Origin: Nocardia vermiculata NBRC 100427
GTDB lineage: Bacteria > Actinomycetota > Actinomycetes > Mycobacteriales > Mycobacteriaceae
Length of the DNA: 64,000 nucleotides
Assembly: GCF_001613265.1 (NCBI RefSeq)
Contig: NZ_BDCA01000028.1
Location: 34,995 to 98,994, forward strand
Direction of reading: 5' to 3'
Shown here: positions 43,015 through 52,349 of the stretch, in pieces
How positions within the stretch are numbered: position 1 is the first letter of the stretch
Layout of the letters: each line of letters opens with the position of its first letter
Translations under genes and position numbers: made by a program
Notes under the pieces: generated by a model
What the model was told of the DNA's origin: nothing
Databases searched by the model: none
The model's input: only the letters and a program-made list of their open reading frames with translations

Positions 43015-45582
43015 GTGGACTCGTTCAACCCCACCACCAAGACCCAGGCCGCCCTGACGGCGGCACTGCAGGCGGCCTCGGCCGCCGGGAATCCGGAGAT
43101 CCGGCCGGCTCACCTGCTGGTGGCGCTGCTGGATCAGACCGACGGCATCGCCGGCCCGCTGTTGAAGGCCGTCGGTGTCGATCCGGCCGCGGTGCGCGGC
43201 GAAGCCCAGGACGTCGTCGAACGGTTGCCCCGCGCATCCGGTGCGACCACCCAGCCCCAGCTGGGCCGCGAAGCCCTGGCCGCGATCACCGCCGCCCAAC
43301 GCCTGGCCACCGAACTCGGCGACGAGTACGTCTCCACCGAACATGTGGTGGTGGGGCTGGCCGAGGGCGACTCCGACATGTCCCAGCTGTTGCTGAAATA
43401 CGGTGCGACCGCCGACGCGCTGCGCGAGGCGTTCACTGCCGTCCGTGGCAACACCCGGGTGACCTCGGCCGACCCCGAGGGCACCTATCAGGCGCTGGAG
43501 AAGTACTCCACCGACCTGACCGCCGCCGCCCGCGACGGCAAACTCGATCCGGTCATCGGCCGCGACACCGAGATCCGGCGCGTGGTGCAGGTCTTGAGCC
43601 GGCGCACCAAGAACAACCCGGTGCTGATCGGTGAGCCCGGCGTCGGTAAGACCGCCATCGTGGAGGGTCTTGCCCAACGCATCATCGCCGGAGATGTGCC
43701 CGAATCGCTGCGCGGGAAGACACTGGTCTCCCTCGACCTCGGCGCCATGGTGGCCGGGGCGAAGTATCGCGGCGAATTCGAGGAGCGTCTCAAGGCGGTG
43801 CTGGAGGAGATCAAGTCCAGTGCCGGGCAGATCATCACGTTCATCGACGAGTTGCACACCATCGTGGGCGCCGGCGCGACCGGCGAATCGGCGATGGACG
43901 CCGGCAACATGATCAAGCCGATGCTGGCGCGCGGTGAACTGCGCCTGGTCGGTGCCACCACACTCGACGAGTACCGGCAGCACATCGAGAAGGACGCCGC
44001 CCTGGAGCGGCGGTTCCAGCAGGTGCTGGTCGGGGAGCCGACGGTGGAGGACACCATCGGCATCCTGCGCGGACTGAAGGAACGCTACGAGGTCCACCAC
44101 GGCGTGCGGATCACCGACTCCGCCCTGGTGTCGGCGGCCACCCTCAGCGACCGCTACATCACCTCCCGGTTCCTGCCCGACAAGGCGATCGACCTGGTCG
44201 ACGAATCGGCGTCCCGGCTGCGCATGGAGATCGACTCGCGGCCGGTGGAGATCGACGAGGTCGAACGTGCGGTGCGCAGGCTCGAGATCGAAGAGGTCGC
44301 ACTGGCGAAGGAGACCGACGAGGCGTCCAAGCAGCGCTTGGAGAAGTTGCGTCAGGAACTCGCCGACGACCGCGAGAAGCTCAACCAGCTGATGGCCCGC
44401 TGGCAGAACGAGAAACAGGCCATCGACTCGGTGCGCACCGTCAAGGAGGAACTCGAGACGCTGCGCGGCGAATCCGAGCGCGCCGAACGCGACGGCGATC
44501 TGGGTAAGGCCGCCGAACTGCGCTACGGCCGCATCCCGCAGCTGGAGAAGCAGCTCGCCGAGGCCGAGAAGCAGGCCGGTAAGTCCGGCAGCGGCGGCAT
44601 CGAGGACGAGGTCATGCTGAAGGAGGAGGTCGGCCCGGACGACATCGCGGAAGTGGTGTCGGCGTGGACCGGGATCCCGGTCGGCCGCATGCTCGAGGGC
44701 GAAACGCAGAAGCTGCTGCGGATGGAGGAGGAGCTCGGCCGGCGCGTGGTCGGCCAGCGCGAGGCGGTTGCGGCCGTATCGGATGCGGTGCGCCGTGCCC
44801 GTGCCGGGGTGGCCGACCCCAACCGGCCCACCGGCTCGTTCATGTTCGTCGGACCGACCGGTGTCGGTAAGACGGAGCTGGCGAAGGCGCTGGCGGACTT
44901 CCTGTTCGACGACGAACGCGCCATGACCCGCATCGATATGAGCGAGTACTCCGAGAAGCATGCGGTGGCTCGCCTGGTCGGTGCTCCGCCCGGATACGTC
45001 GGCTACGACCAGGGCGGGCAGCTCACCGAGGCGGTGCGGCGACGCCCGTACACGGTGGTGCTGTTCGACGAGATCGAGAAGGCCCATCCGGATGTCTTCG
45101 ACATCCTGCTGCAGGTCCTCGACGAGGGGCGGCTCACCGACGGCCAGGGCCGCACGGTGGACTTCCGCAACACCATCCTCATCCTGACCTCCAACCTGGG
45201 GGCGGGCGGTGACAAGGAACTGGTGATGAACGCCGTGCGCTCGGCGTTCAAGCCGGAATTCCTCAACCGGCTCGACGACGTGGTGATGTTCGCCCCGCTC
45301 GACGAGGCACAGCTCGAGCACATCGTCGACATCCAGCTGGCGCAGCTGCAGAAGCGGTTGTCGCAGCGCCGGCTGAAGCTGGACGTCAGCGATTCGGCAC
45401 GGTTCTGGCTGGCGGTGCGCGGGTACGACCCCGTCTACGGCGCCCGCCCGCTACGGCGGCTGATCCAGCAGGCCATCGGTGATTCGCTCGCCAAGGAATT
45501 GCTGGCCGGCGAGGTCGCCGACGGTGACCTGGTGAAGGTCAACGTCGCCGCCGACGGGGACGGACTGATCGTCGGACGGTGA
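43015..45582 (+). CDS. clpB: chaperone/disaggregase ClpB (Hsp100)
   Basis: The 855-residue Hsp100 has the N-terminal Clp_N repeats (about 1-145), NBD1 with Walker A GEPGVGKTA and Walker B ITFIDELHT, the coiled-coil M domain (about 405-525; LEIEEVALAKETDEASKQRL), and NBD2 with GPTGVGKTE and VVLFDEIEKAHPD. It hexamerises and threads aggregated proteins for refolding with DnaK. The GTG at 43015 (MDSFNPTTKTQAAL) matches mycobacterial ClpB starts and follows GGAAGG; a GTG two codons earlier is possible. It is controlled by the HAIR box and SigH-type promoter upstream. Confidence 0.98.
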   Translation: MDSFNPTTKTQAALTAALQAASAAGNPEIRPAHLLVALLDQTDGIAGPLLKAVGVDPAAVRGEAQDVVERLPRASGATTQPQLGREALAAITAAQRLATELGDEYVSTEHVVVGLAEGDSDMSQLLLKYGATADALREAFTAVRGNTRVTSADPEGTYQALEKYSTDLTAAARDGKLDPVIGRDTEIRRVVQVLSRRTKNNPVLIGEPGVGKTAIVEGLAQRIIAGDVPESLRGKTLVSLDLGAMVAGAKYRGEFEERLKAVLEEIKSSAGQIITFIDELHTIVGAGATGESAMDAGNMIKPMLARGELRLVGATTLDEYRQHIEKDAALERRFQQVLVGEPTVEDTIGILRGLKERYEVHHGVRITDSALVSAATLSDRYITSRFLPDKAIDLVDESASRLRMEIDSRPVEIDEVERAVRRLEIEEVALAKETDEASKQRLEKLRQELADDREKLNQLMARWQNEKQAIDSVRTVKEELETLRGESERAERDGDLGKAAELRYGRIPQLEKQLAEAEKQAGKSGSGGIEDEVMLKEEVGPDDIAEVVSAWTGIPVGRMLEGETQKLLRMEEELGRRVVGQREAVAAVSDAVRRARAGVADPNRPTGSFMFVGPTGVGKTELAKALADFLFDDERAMTRIDMSEYSEKHAVARLVGAPPGYVGYDQGGQLTEAVRRRPYTVVLFDEIEKAHPDVFDILLQVLDEGRLTDGQGRTVDFRNTILILTSNLGAGGDKELVMNAVRSAFKPEFLNRLDDVVMFAPLDEAQLEHIVDIQLAQLQKRLSQRRLKLDVSDSARFWLAVRGYDPVYGARPLRRLIQQAIGDSLAKELLAGEVADGDLVKVNVAADGDGLIVGR

Positions 45583-45723
45583 TGTGAACCGGCGTACGCG
45601 GCGGGTGAGCCGACAGCTCACCGGCCGCGTTGCCGTGTGGGCAGGTGCGGGCCTCGGTACGGCTGTGCTCCCCGTTCTCCGCATTTCGTGAACGGGAGCC
45701 CATCTGCACCTACTCTGGAGCGC

Positions 45724-46596
45724 ATGACGAATCCGAGCGACCCGTGGGCGCAGCGACCGGATTCACCCGATACGCCGACCGAAAAACTCGGGGCGACGGG
45801 CCGAGATCCGGGCGAGACGCCGACGCACACGACGGAATACTCGGAAGCCTACGGCGAGCACCCCGACCCGTACGAGAGCACGCGGCCCTACGGTCACCCC
45901 GGCCCGTACGAGCAGACCTCGCCCTATGAATTCCCCGCGCATCCCGAATATCAGGGCGGCTATTTCGATCAGCCACCCGGCCCCAACGCCACCCGCGAAC
46001 TGCCGCCCTACGACAGCCAGTGGGGCGCCTACGAGTCCGGCCACGGTGCACCCGGCGGCTACCCGTACGGCGCCGAGCCCGGTGGTCCCGGCGGGCCCGG
46101 TGATGCTCTCGGTCCCACCGGACTGCCGGTGGAGGAACCCCGCCGCAGCCGCACCGGTCTGTGGCTCGGCCTCACCGCCGTGGCCTTTCTGGTGGTCGTG
46201 CTGGGCGGCATCGCCGCCGGGCTGATGCTCGCCGGCAACAACAGCGACTCCACCACCGCGGCCACCGGTCCCTCGGCGCCCCCGATTCCGGTGGTCCCGC
46301 CCGAGGGCAGCGGCCCGCAACCCGGCACGCCTGAAATGCCCGGCCTCGGCGGAATCGATGGCATCGGCGCCACCATGGGCACCGTGAGCACCAACGACGG
46401 CACCACCCTCGTGGTCCAGTCCCTGATGGGCGACTCGGTCACCGTGCGCACCGACGGCGACACCGAGGTCATCTCCATGGGATCGGGTCAGGTCGCCGAC
46501 CTGAGATCCGGCGACATGGTCGTGATCCAGGGCGACAAGTCCCCCGACGGCTCGATCCTGGCCAAGATCATCATCGCCACCCAGCTACCGCGATAA
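45724..46596 (+). CDS. single-pass membrane protein with DUF5666-like outer domain
   Basis: The 290-residue protein has a Pro/Tyr/Gly-rich cytosolic N-terminus of about 140 residues, one membrane helix (TGLWLGLTAVAFLVVVLGGI), a Pro-rich spacer and a small beta domain (MGTVSTNDGTTLVVQSLMGD, VTVRTDGDTEVISMG, MVVIQGDKSPDGSILAKIII) typical of DUF5666 OB-like repeats. GGAG precedes the ATG. It follows clpB by 141 bases. The role is unknown; its position resembles that of a conserved secreted protein beside clpB in M. tuberculosis (Rv0383c), though I cannot confirm orthology. Confidence 0.75.
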   Translation: MTNPSDPWAQRPDSPDTPTEKLGATGRDPGETPTHTTEYSEAYGEHPDPYESTRPYGHPGPYEQTSPYEFPAHPEYQGGYFDQPPGPNATRELPPYDSQWGAYESGHGAPGGYPYGAEPGGPGGPGDALGPTGLPVEEPRRSRTGLWLGLTAVAFLVVVLGGIAAGLMLAGNNSDSTTAATGPSAPPIPVVPPEGSGPQPGTPEMPGLGGIDGIGATMGTVSTNDGTTLVVQSLMGDSVTVRTDGDTEVISMGSGQVADLRSGDMVVIQGDKSPDGSILAKIIIATQLPR

Positions 46597-46808
46597 CACC
46601 CGACTATCCGAGTAACAGGCGCTTGGTTCACCACGCGCCGGACTTCGCCCCCAATTTCCTCCTCCCCGAACCGAGCGAAGGCCCACCGCGAAGCACACCT
46701 ACTCGAGAGTGCTCCTACCCCGCCGCAGCGGAGCGGAGGCAGATAATACAGAAACGCTGACTGTGCGGGCGCGGGCAATTGCGACCACACCATCTAGACT
46801 CGGGGGTG

Positions 46809-48209
46809 ATGACAGCAGCAATCTGGTTCGGCCTCGCGGCGATCGCACTGGTGGGTGCGATCGTACTGCTGTATTTCGATCGCGTGCAGCGGCAGCGGAC
46901 CGGACACGTACGGCAGGTCTGGGCCAAATCCCAGGGGTATACCTACGTTTCGGTCGAACCGTCGCTGGCATCGACGTGGCGGCGTGGGGCGATGGCCAAG
47001 CTGGGGTATCTGTCCGCGATCGATGTGGTGTCCGGTAATCGCAAGGGCGAGAAATTCGTTCTGTTCGATCTGGAGGATGCCGCGACGCTGGTGGCGGTGC
47101 GCCGCCAGATCGGCTCCGATATCGATATCGATCTCCGGCTCAAGACCGCGGCCCCGCCCAAGGATGTCGATCTGGAACTGCTCGGCGCCATCGGCGACCG
47201 CGTGGTCTTCGCGACCAATCCGGATATCGCCCGCCATGCGGTGGACCAGCGCATGGTGCACTTCATCGAAACGCTGCCGCATACCGTGCAGCAGCTGTGG
47301 AGTGAGGGCAACTGGACCTTGGGTCTGCTGCCGGTCGGTACCACCGCCAAGGAGTGGGAGACCGCGATCGACGCCGTGCTCCGGCTGTCGGGTCTGCTGC
47401 ACGTGCTGCCGCCCATCACCGGCGGGGAACGCTTCCTGGACGAGACTTCCGTTCCGGTGCGCCGCGACGAGGGTGACCGCTACGACGACGACCCGCGTTT
47501 CGACGACCGGGAGCCGGTACGTGAGCGTTTCGACGACGGTGACGACTTCGCCTTCGGTGCCTCCGACGTCCGTGACGACCGCCGTGCCGACGATTTCCGC
47601 GACGACCGCGGAGCCGACGATTTCGATGCCCGTTTCCAGGACGACCGCTTCGAGGACGACCGTTTCGACGACGACCGTTTCGACGACGACTTCGAAGGCG
47701 GCAACCGTTTCGAGGACGACGCCCGCTTCGACGGTGTCCGTTTCGACGACGACCACCGCGAGAGCCCCCGTTTCGAGGACGACGACTTCGAGCCCGCATT
47801 CGGTGACGACGCCCGCCGGGCCGACGACCCCACCGGCCCCGATGTCCACGATGACCGGGAGCTGTCCGACCGCCCGGACCGCGACGACGACGGCCGGGGT
47901 CCCGACACTGCGCGAGCTGCCGATACCACGGACCGGGAATCGGGCGTGATCGGTGGTTCGCTGGTCAGCGATATCGCGGGTGAGCCCGAACCGAAGCCGT
48001 CGCGCCGCCCGGCGCTGGCGGTCGTTCCGGACCCGCGTAATCGGGTCCGCCGCAACTGGCCGCCCGCCGAGGAGTACGTCGAGGACGACGAACCCGAAGC
48101 CGTCGCGGACGACCTCGATCGACCCCGTGACGAGGACGAGACACCCCAACGCCCGGGTGGTCCGTTCCATCCGGGATTCCGCCCTTATCAGGGCCCCGCA
48201 CCGCGGTGA
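46809..48209 (+). CDS. membrane-anchored protein with Asp/Phe/Arg repeat region
   Basis: The 466-residue protein has an N-terminal membrane helix (AIWFGLAAIALVGAIVLLYF), a folded domain of about 190 residues (YTYVSVEPSLASTWRRGAMA, GEKFVLFDLEDAATLVAVRR, WTLGLLPVGTTAKEWE), then a highly acidic repeat region in which units such as DDRFEDDRFDDDRFDDD recur, and a Pro/Arg tail. The strongly charged repeats suggest a disordered cytosolic or wall-facing region. A GTG at 46806 could also start it. It may be co-transcribed with the SDR and pyrE genes downstream. Function unknown. Confidence 0.8.
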   Translation: MTAAIWFGLAAIALVGAIVLLYFDRVQRQRTGHVRQVWAKSQGYTYVSVEPSLASTWRRGAMAKLGYLSAIDVVSGNRKGEKFVLFDLEDAATLVAVRRQIGSDIDIDLRLKTAAPPKDVDLELLGAIGDRVVFATNPDIARHAVDQRMVHFIETLPHTVQQLWSEGNWTLGLLPVGTTAKEWETAIDAVLRLSGLLHVLPPITGGERFLDETSVPVRRDEGDRYDDDPRFDDREPVRERFDDGDDFAFGASDVRDDRRADDFRDDRGADDFDARFQDDRFEDDRFDDDRFDDDFEGGNRFEDDARFDGVRFDDDHRESPRFEDDDFEPAFGDDARRADDPTGPDVHDDRELSDRPDRDDDGRGPDTARAADTTDRESGVIGGSLVSDIAGEPEPKPSRRPALAVVPDPRNRVRRNWPPAEEYVEDDEPEAVADDLDRPRDEDETPQRPGGPFHPGFRPYQGPAPR

Positions 48210-48278
48210 CCGGTCCGGTTCGCGAACCGGTGTCCGGGCGCCGGAATTGCCAGCCCGACATCAGGTGGTTGACGACCC

Positions 48279-49106
48279 ATGGCCGATAGCCCGCGCCCCG
48301 AGGACCCGATTACCGCCCGGCTGCCCGGCGCCACCCGTCCGGTAGCGCTGGTGACCGGCCCCACCTCGGGTATCGGCAAGGGGTACGCGCACCGGCTGGC
48401 CTCCCTCGGCTACGACCTGGTGCTGGTGGCCCGCGACGAGGTGCGGTTGCGGGCTCTCGCCGACGATCTGCACCGGCGATTCGGCGCGAACGCCGAGGTG
48501 ATGCCCGCCGACCTGGCCCAGTCCGCCGCCCGCGAGACGATTGCCGATCGGCTGTCGGAGGGGGTGGATTTCCTGGTCAACAACGCCGGCTTCGGTCTCA
48601 CCGGCGAATTCTGGACGGTGGAACCGCAGGCGTTGCAGGCCCAACTCGACGTCAATGTCACCTCGGTGCTGCAATTGACCCGTGCCGCGCTGCCGCCGAT
48701 GATCGCCGCCGCCAAGGGATCGGTGGTCAATGTCGCCAGCGTGGCCGGACTGGTTCCGGGACGCGGATCGACCTATTCGGCGTCCAAGGCTTACGTCATA
48801 TCCTTGACCGAGGGTCTGGCCGGTGGTCTGGTCGGAACCGGGGTCCGGATGCAGGCGCTGTGTCCCGGATTCGTACGAACGGAATTTCACGAGCGCGCCG
48901 GAATCTCGATGTCGTCACTGCCGAAGCCCCTGTGGCTCGATGTGGATCAGGTGGTCTCCGGCTCGCTGGCGGATCTGGAGTCCGACCGGGTGATCAGTGT
49001 GCCCGGACTGCAGTACAAGGCACTCACCGCCGCCGCCGGATTCATTCCGCGCAGCCTGGTGACCCGGATCAATCGAGGCTTGTTCAACGCACGGGGAAGG
49101 ACATGA
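48279..49106 (+). CDS. short-chain dehydrogenase/reductase
   Basis: The 275-residue SDR has the Rossmann start ALVTGPTSGIGKGYAHRLAS (TGxxxGIG), the NNAG motif in DFLVNNAGFGLTGEF, catalytic Ser in VVNVASVAGL and the YxxxK pair in STYSASKAYVISLTEG. The C-terminal region (LVTRINRGLFNARGRT) resembles membrane-associated mycobacterial SDRs. The substrate is unknown. Six bases separate it from pyrE, so the two are probably co-transcribed. Confidence 0.92.
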   Translation: MADSPRPEDPITARLPGATRPVALVTGPTSGIGKGYAHRLASLGYDLVLVARDEVRLRALADDLHRRFGANAEVMPADLAQSAARETIADRLSEGVDFLVNNAGFGLTGEFWTVEPQALQAQLDVNVTSVLQLTRAALPPMIAAAKGSVVNVASVAGLVPGRGSTYSASKAYVISLTEGLAGGLVGTGVRMQALCPGFVRTEFHERAGISMSSLPKPLWLDVDQVVSGSLADLESDRVISVPGLQYKALTAAAGFIPRSLVTRINRGLFNARGRT

Positions 49107-49112
49107 ACCCAC

Positions 49113-49658
49113 ATGATCGCAACCACCACCGATCGCGACAGATTGGCAGAGCTGGTCAGGAAGCTCGCCGTCGTGCACGGCCGGGTGACACTGTCCTCCG
49201 GTAAGGAGGCCGACTACTACGTCGATCTGCGCCGAGCGACCCTGCATCATCAGGCGGCGCCGCTGATCGGCACGCTGCTGCGGGAACTGGTGTCGGACTG
49301 GGAGTTCGACGCTGTCGGCGGTCTCACCATGGGTGCCGATCCGGTGGCGCTGGCGATGCTGCACGCGCCGGGGCGTCCGCTGGACGCGTTCGTCGTCCGC
49401 AAGGCCGCCAAGACGCACGGGATGCAGCGGCAGATCGAGGGCCCAGACATCGTCGGCAAGCGAGTGCTGGTCGTCGAGGACACGACTACGACCGGAAACT
49501 CGCCGCTCACCGCGGTGCGGGCGCTGCGCGAGGCGGGAGCCACGGTGGCCGGGGTCGCCACGGTCGTGGACCGCGAGACCGGTGCCGACCAGGTGATTGC
49601 CGCCGAGGGCCTGGAATATCGCTCGATCCTCGGGCTGAAGGATCTGGCTCTGGGGTGA
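49113..49658 (+). CDS. pyrE: orotate phosphoribosyltransferase
   Basis: The 181-residue enzyme makes orotidine monophosphate from orotate and PRPP in pyrimidine synthesis. It shows the PRPP-binding loop RVLVVEDTTTTGNSPLTAVR, the substrate region LSSGKEADYYVDLRRATLHH and AVGGLTMGADPVALAML. Length matches mycobacterial PyrE. It follows the SDR gene by six bases. Confidence 0.96.
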   Translation: MIATTTDRDRLAELVRKLAVVHGRVTLSSGKEADYYVDLRRATLHHQAAPLIGTLLRELVSDWEFDAVGGLTMGADPVALAMLHAPGRPLDAFVVRKAAKTHGMQRQIEGPDIVGKRVLVVEDTTTTGNSPLTAVRALREAGATVAGVATVVDRETGADQVIAAEGLEYRSILGLKDLALG

Positions 49659-49727
49659 TATCTGCCCCTGGGTTAGCCTGGACGCCGGTTGTGTCGGAAG
49701 TGTGAAGGGTCGAGTGAGTCACCAGTG

Positions 49728-50783
49728 GTGAGCATTGCAATCAATGAGGGTCGCAGGAACGTCGCGATGCTCGGCATCGGCGCGTACCGCCCCCAGCGCG
49801 TAGTCAGCAACGCCGAGGTGTGTGAGGTCCTGGATTCCACGCCGGAGTGGATCTTCGAGCGTACGGGTATTCACAGTCGGCGCTGGATCAGCGGTGACGA
49901 GACCCTGCGCACCATGGCCGTGGCCGCCGGTGAACGCGCGATCGCCAGCAGCGGCATCGACAGCTCCAAGATCACCACGCTGATCCTGGCCACCTCCAGC
50001 TGGCTCAAGCTCACCCCGCACGGCGCCCCGTCGGTGGCCTACGACCTGGGGATGAACGGTATCTCCGCATTCGACCTGACCTCCGGCTGCGGCGGCTTCG
50101 GCTACGCACTCGGGGTGGCCGCGGATCTGATCCGCGCCGGCTCCTCGGAATACGTCCTGGTGATCGGTGCGGAGACGATGACCGTCGGCCTCGATCCCAA
50201 GGACCGCGGCACCGCGATGATCTTCGGCGACGGTGCCGGTGCGGTCGTGGTCGGCCCGAGTGAGCACAACGGCATCTCACCGACGGTGTGGGGCAGCGAC
50301 GGCGAGAGCGCCGAGGCGATCTCTCAGGACGTCGACTTCCTCGAGTTCATGAACAAGGCGCAGGCGCTGCAGGGCACCGATCCCGAGGTGGAACCCGTGG
50401 GCCGGATGTCGCTGCGCATGGAGGGCCCGCGGGTGTTCCGCTGGGCCGCGGTCACGCTGCCGCGTGCCCTGTCCACCGCACTCGAGGTGTCCGGGGTGGC
50501 CAAGGACGAGATCGAGGTATTCGTCCCGCATCAGGCCAATGCCCGCATCAACGAATTGATGAAGAAGAACCTGGGCCTGGCCGAGGACATTCCGATGGCC
50601 AACGACATCGAAAACACAGGGAACACATCGGCCGCGTCGATCCCGCTCGCGATGGAGGAGATGCTGGTGACCGGTAAGGCCAAGGGTGGTCAGCTGGCAC
50701 TGCTGCTCGGTTTCGGTGCCGGCCTGAGCTACGCCGGACAGGTCGTCACGCTGCCGCCCAAGCCGCTCGAACCCAGTTTCTGA
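49728..50783 (+). CDS. 3-oxoacyl-ACP synthase III (FabH-like)
   Basis: The 351-residue thiolase-fold condensing enzyme has catalytic Cys in FDLTSGCGGFGYAL, His in VFVPHQANARINELM and Asn in ENTGNTSAASIPLAM, the FabH triad. DSTPEWIFERTGIHSRRWI and RVFRWAAVTLPRAL are further FabH marks. It could start fatty-acid synthesis or a special acyl chain; its primer cannot be read. The start is uncertain: the GTG at 49725 or 49728 lacks a well-spaced ribosome site. It lies about 70 bases after pyrE. Confidence 0.9.
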   Translation: MSIAINEGRRNVAMLGIGAYRPQRVVSNAEVCEVLDSTPEWIFERTGIHSRRWISGDETLRTMAVAAGERAIASSGIDSSKITTLILATSSWLKLTPHGAPSVAYDLGMNGISAFDLTSGCGGFGYALGVAADLIRAGSSEYVLVIGAETMTVGLDPKDRGTAMIFGDGAGAVVVGPSEHNGISPTVWGSDGESAEAISQDVDFLEFMNKAQALQGTDPEVEPVGRMSLRMEGPRVFRWAAVTLPRALSTALEVSGVAKDEIEVFVPHQANARINELMKKNLGLAEDIPMANDIENTGNTSAASIPLAMEEMLVTGKAKGGQLALLLGFGAGLSYAGQVVTLPPKPLEPSF

Positions 50784-50842
50784 GCCGAGAGTACGGCCGG
50801 ACACCGGCGGTCTGCGCTGAACCGGCCGCCCGAGGAGTTGAG

Positions 50843-51637
50843 ATGGCACGACCGTTTCGGGCCGCGTTCGCCGGAGCTGCCCTGGTCACAGTCGCGGGTG
50901 CGGCGACCGGGCGGGACCGTTGGCAATGGGTCGCCAAGCCACTGCTGATGCCGTTGCTGATGGCGGATGCGGTGCACCGCGATCGCGCTGCCGGCCGTGA
51001 TTGCGGCGCAGCTGCGGGCGACAGTGGTGTCGCTACGGCGGACACGGCCGCATGTGGACGCCGGGACGGCGGCGCAGCTGGGAGCGAGGCGCTGTCCGGT
51101 CCGGACCGGCGGCTGTTGTTCGGTGCGCTGACTGCCGCGACCGTCGGTGATGTGCTGCTGATCGATCCCGACGACGATCGGCGACTGGTCGCGGGTGCGT
51201 CCGCGTTCGCGGTGATGCAGACCGGATATTCCGTGCTGTGGTGGCGCCGCGGCGGCCGGCCACGGATATCGGTCGCCGTTCCGCGCATCCTCGCCTGGCT
51301 GGGCGCCGGGGCGCTGCTGGGGCTGCGTGCACCTCGCATCGCGGTTCCGCTGACCGCCTACGGTGCGACGCTGGCCACCGCCGCCACCCTCGCCGCGGAT
51401 CCTGCGCTGGCTCCCGAGGCGAAAGTCGTTGCCGGAACGGTAGTTCCGGGACGCGATCCGCGTAGCCGCCTGGCACTGGGTGCGCTGCTGTTCACCATGT
51501 CCGACGGCCTGATCGTGCTGCGCAGGCTGTTCGCCCCCACGACCCGCTCGCGTCGTGCCACCGAGGCGGTCATCCTCGCGACCTACGCGGGGGCGCAGTA
51601 CCTGCTCACCGATCCCGCCCGCTTCGACCGGCCCTGA
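50843..51637 (+). CDS. YhhN-family (lysoplasmalogenase-like) membrane protein
   Basis: The 264-residue protein is mostly membrane helices with the YhhN marks KPLLMPLLMADAVHR near the N-terminus, ATVGDVLLIDPDDDR and LLFTMSDGLIVLRRLF, where acidic residues line the active site in characterised lysoplasmalogenases. A Gly/Ala/Asp-rich insertion of about 30 residues follows the first conserved block. GAGGAG lies 8 bases before the ATG. Substrate assignment is by family only. Confidence 0.8.
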   Translation: MARPFRAAFAGAALVTVAGAATGRDRWQWVAKPLLMPLLMADAVHRDRAAGRDCGAAAGDSGVATADTAACGRRDGGAAGSEALSGPDRRLLFGALTAATVGDVLLIDPDDDRRLVAGASAFAVMQTGYSVLWWRRGGRPRISVAVPRILAWLGAGALLGLRAPRIAVPLTAYGATLATAATLAADPALAPEAKVVAGTVVPGRDPRSRLALGALLFTMSDGLIVLRRLFAPTTRSRRATEAVILATYAGAQYLLTDPARFDRP

Positions 51638-51677
51638 GCCCGGCGGGCCCAGGACACTAGGTCTCGTGCGCGTTCGT

Positions 51678-52349
51678 TCACCCGCGCAGTCTGAGCACCG
51701 CCATGACTCTGCGGTGATGGGTTTCCGACGGTGGCAGATCCAACTTCGCGAAGATGTTGCCGATGTGCTTTTCCACCGCCCGTTCGGTCACCGTGAGGGC
51801 CCCGGCAATGGCGGCGTTGGTCAGGCCCTGAGCCATCAGTTCGAGCACCTCGCGTTCGCGCGGGGTGAGTCGGGCCAGCGAATCCTGTTGTCGTGCAGCG
51901 CCGAACAACTGGCTCACCACCTCGGGGTCGAGGGCGGTGCCGCCGGTGGCGACCCGCACCAGGGCGTCGGCGAATTCGCGGACGTCGGCCACCCGATCCT
52001 TGAGCAGGTAGCCGACACCGCCTGCCCCGCCGGCGAGAAGTTCGGTGGCGTACCGGGTTTCGACCCATTGGGAAAAGACCAGCACGCCGACCTCGGGAAA
52101 TTTACGCCGCAGTTCGATCGCGGCCAGTAGCCCTTCGTCGGTGAACGACGGCGGCATCCGGACGTCGACGACCGCCACATCGGGCCGGGTCTCGGCGATG
52201 ATCTCCTCGAGCCGGATCGCATCGCCGACCATCGCCACGATCTCGTGCCCGCGATCGGTGAGCAGCCCGGCCAGACCGTCGCGCAGGATCGCGTTGTCCT
52301 CGGCGATCACAATGCGCAGCGTCGGGGCGGACTCGCCCGGCGCGCTCAT
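51678..52349 (-). CDS. NarL/LuxR-family response regulator
   Basis: The 223-residue regulator has a receiver domain with acidic pocket EDN (18-20) and phosphoacceptor Asp62 in VDVRMPPS, then a LuxR helix-turn-helix (RLTPREREVLELMAQGLTNA, TERAVEKHIGNIFAKLDLPP). Its ATG overlaps the stop of the upstream sensor-kinase gene by four bases, so the pair forms a two-component system translated together. Target genes are not evident. Confidence 0.95.
   Translation of the reverse strand: MSAPGESAPTLRIVIAEDNAILRDGLAGLLTDRGHEIVAMVGDAIRLEEIIAETRPDVAVVDVRMPPSFTDEGLLAAIELRRKFPEVGVLVFSQWVETRYATELLAGGAGGVGYLLKDRVADVREFADALVRVATGGTALDPEVVSQLFGAARQQDSLARLTPREREVLELMAQGLTNAAIAGALTVTERAVEKHIGNIFAKLDLPPSETHHRRVMAVLRLRG

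Noticed and set aside
42985..45321. 778-codon open frame antisense to clpB
   Set aside because: Shadow of clpB in GC-rich sequence; the translation has no recognisable motif and its start lies inside clpB.
45583..45723. Possible RNA gene between clpB and the DUF5666-like gene
   Set aside because: Only GC-rich spacer without a stable, conserved-looking fold or tRNA elements.
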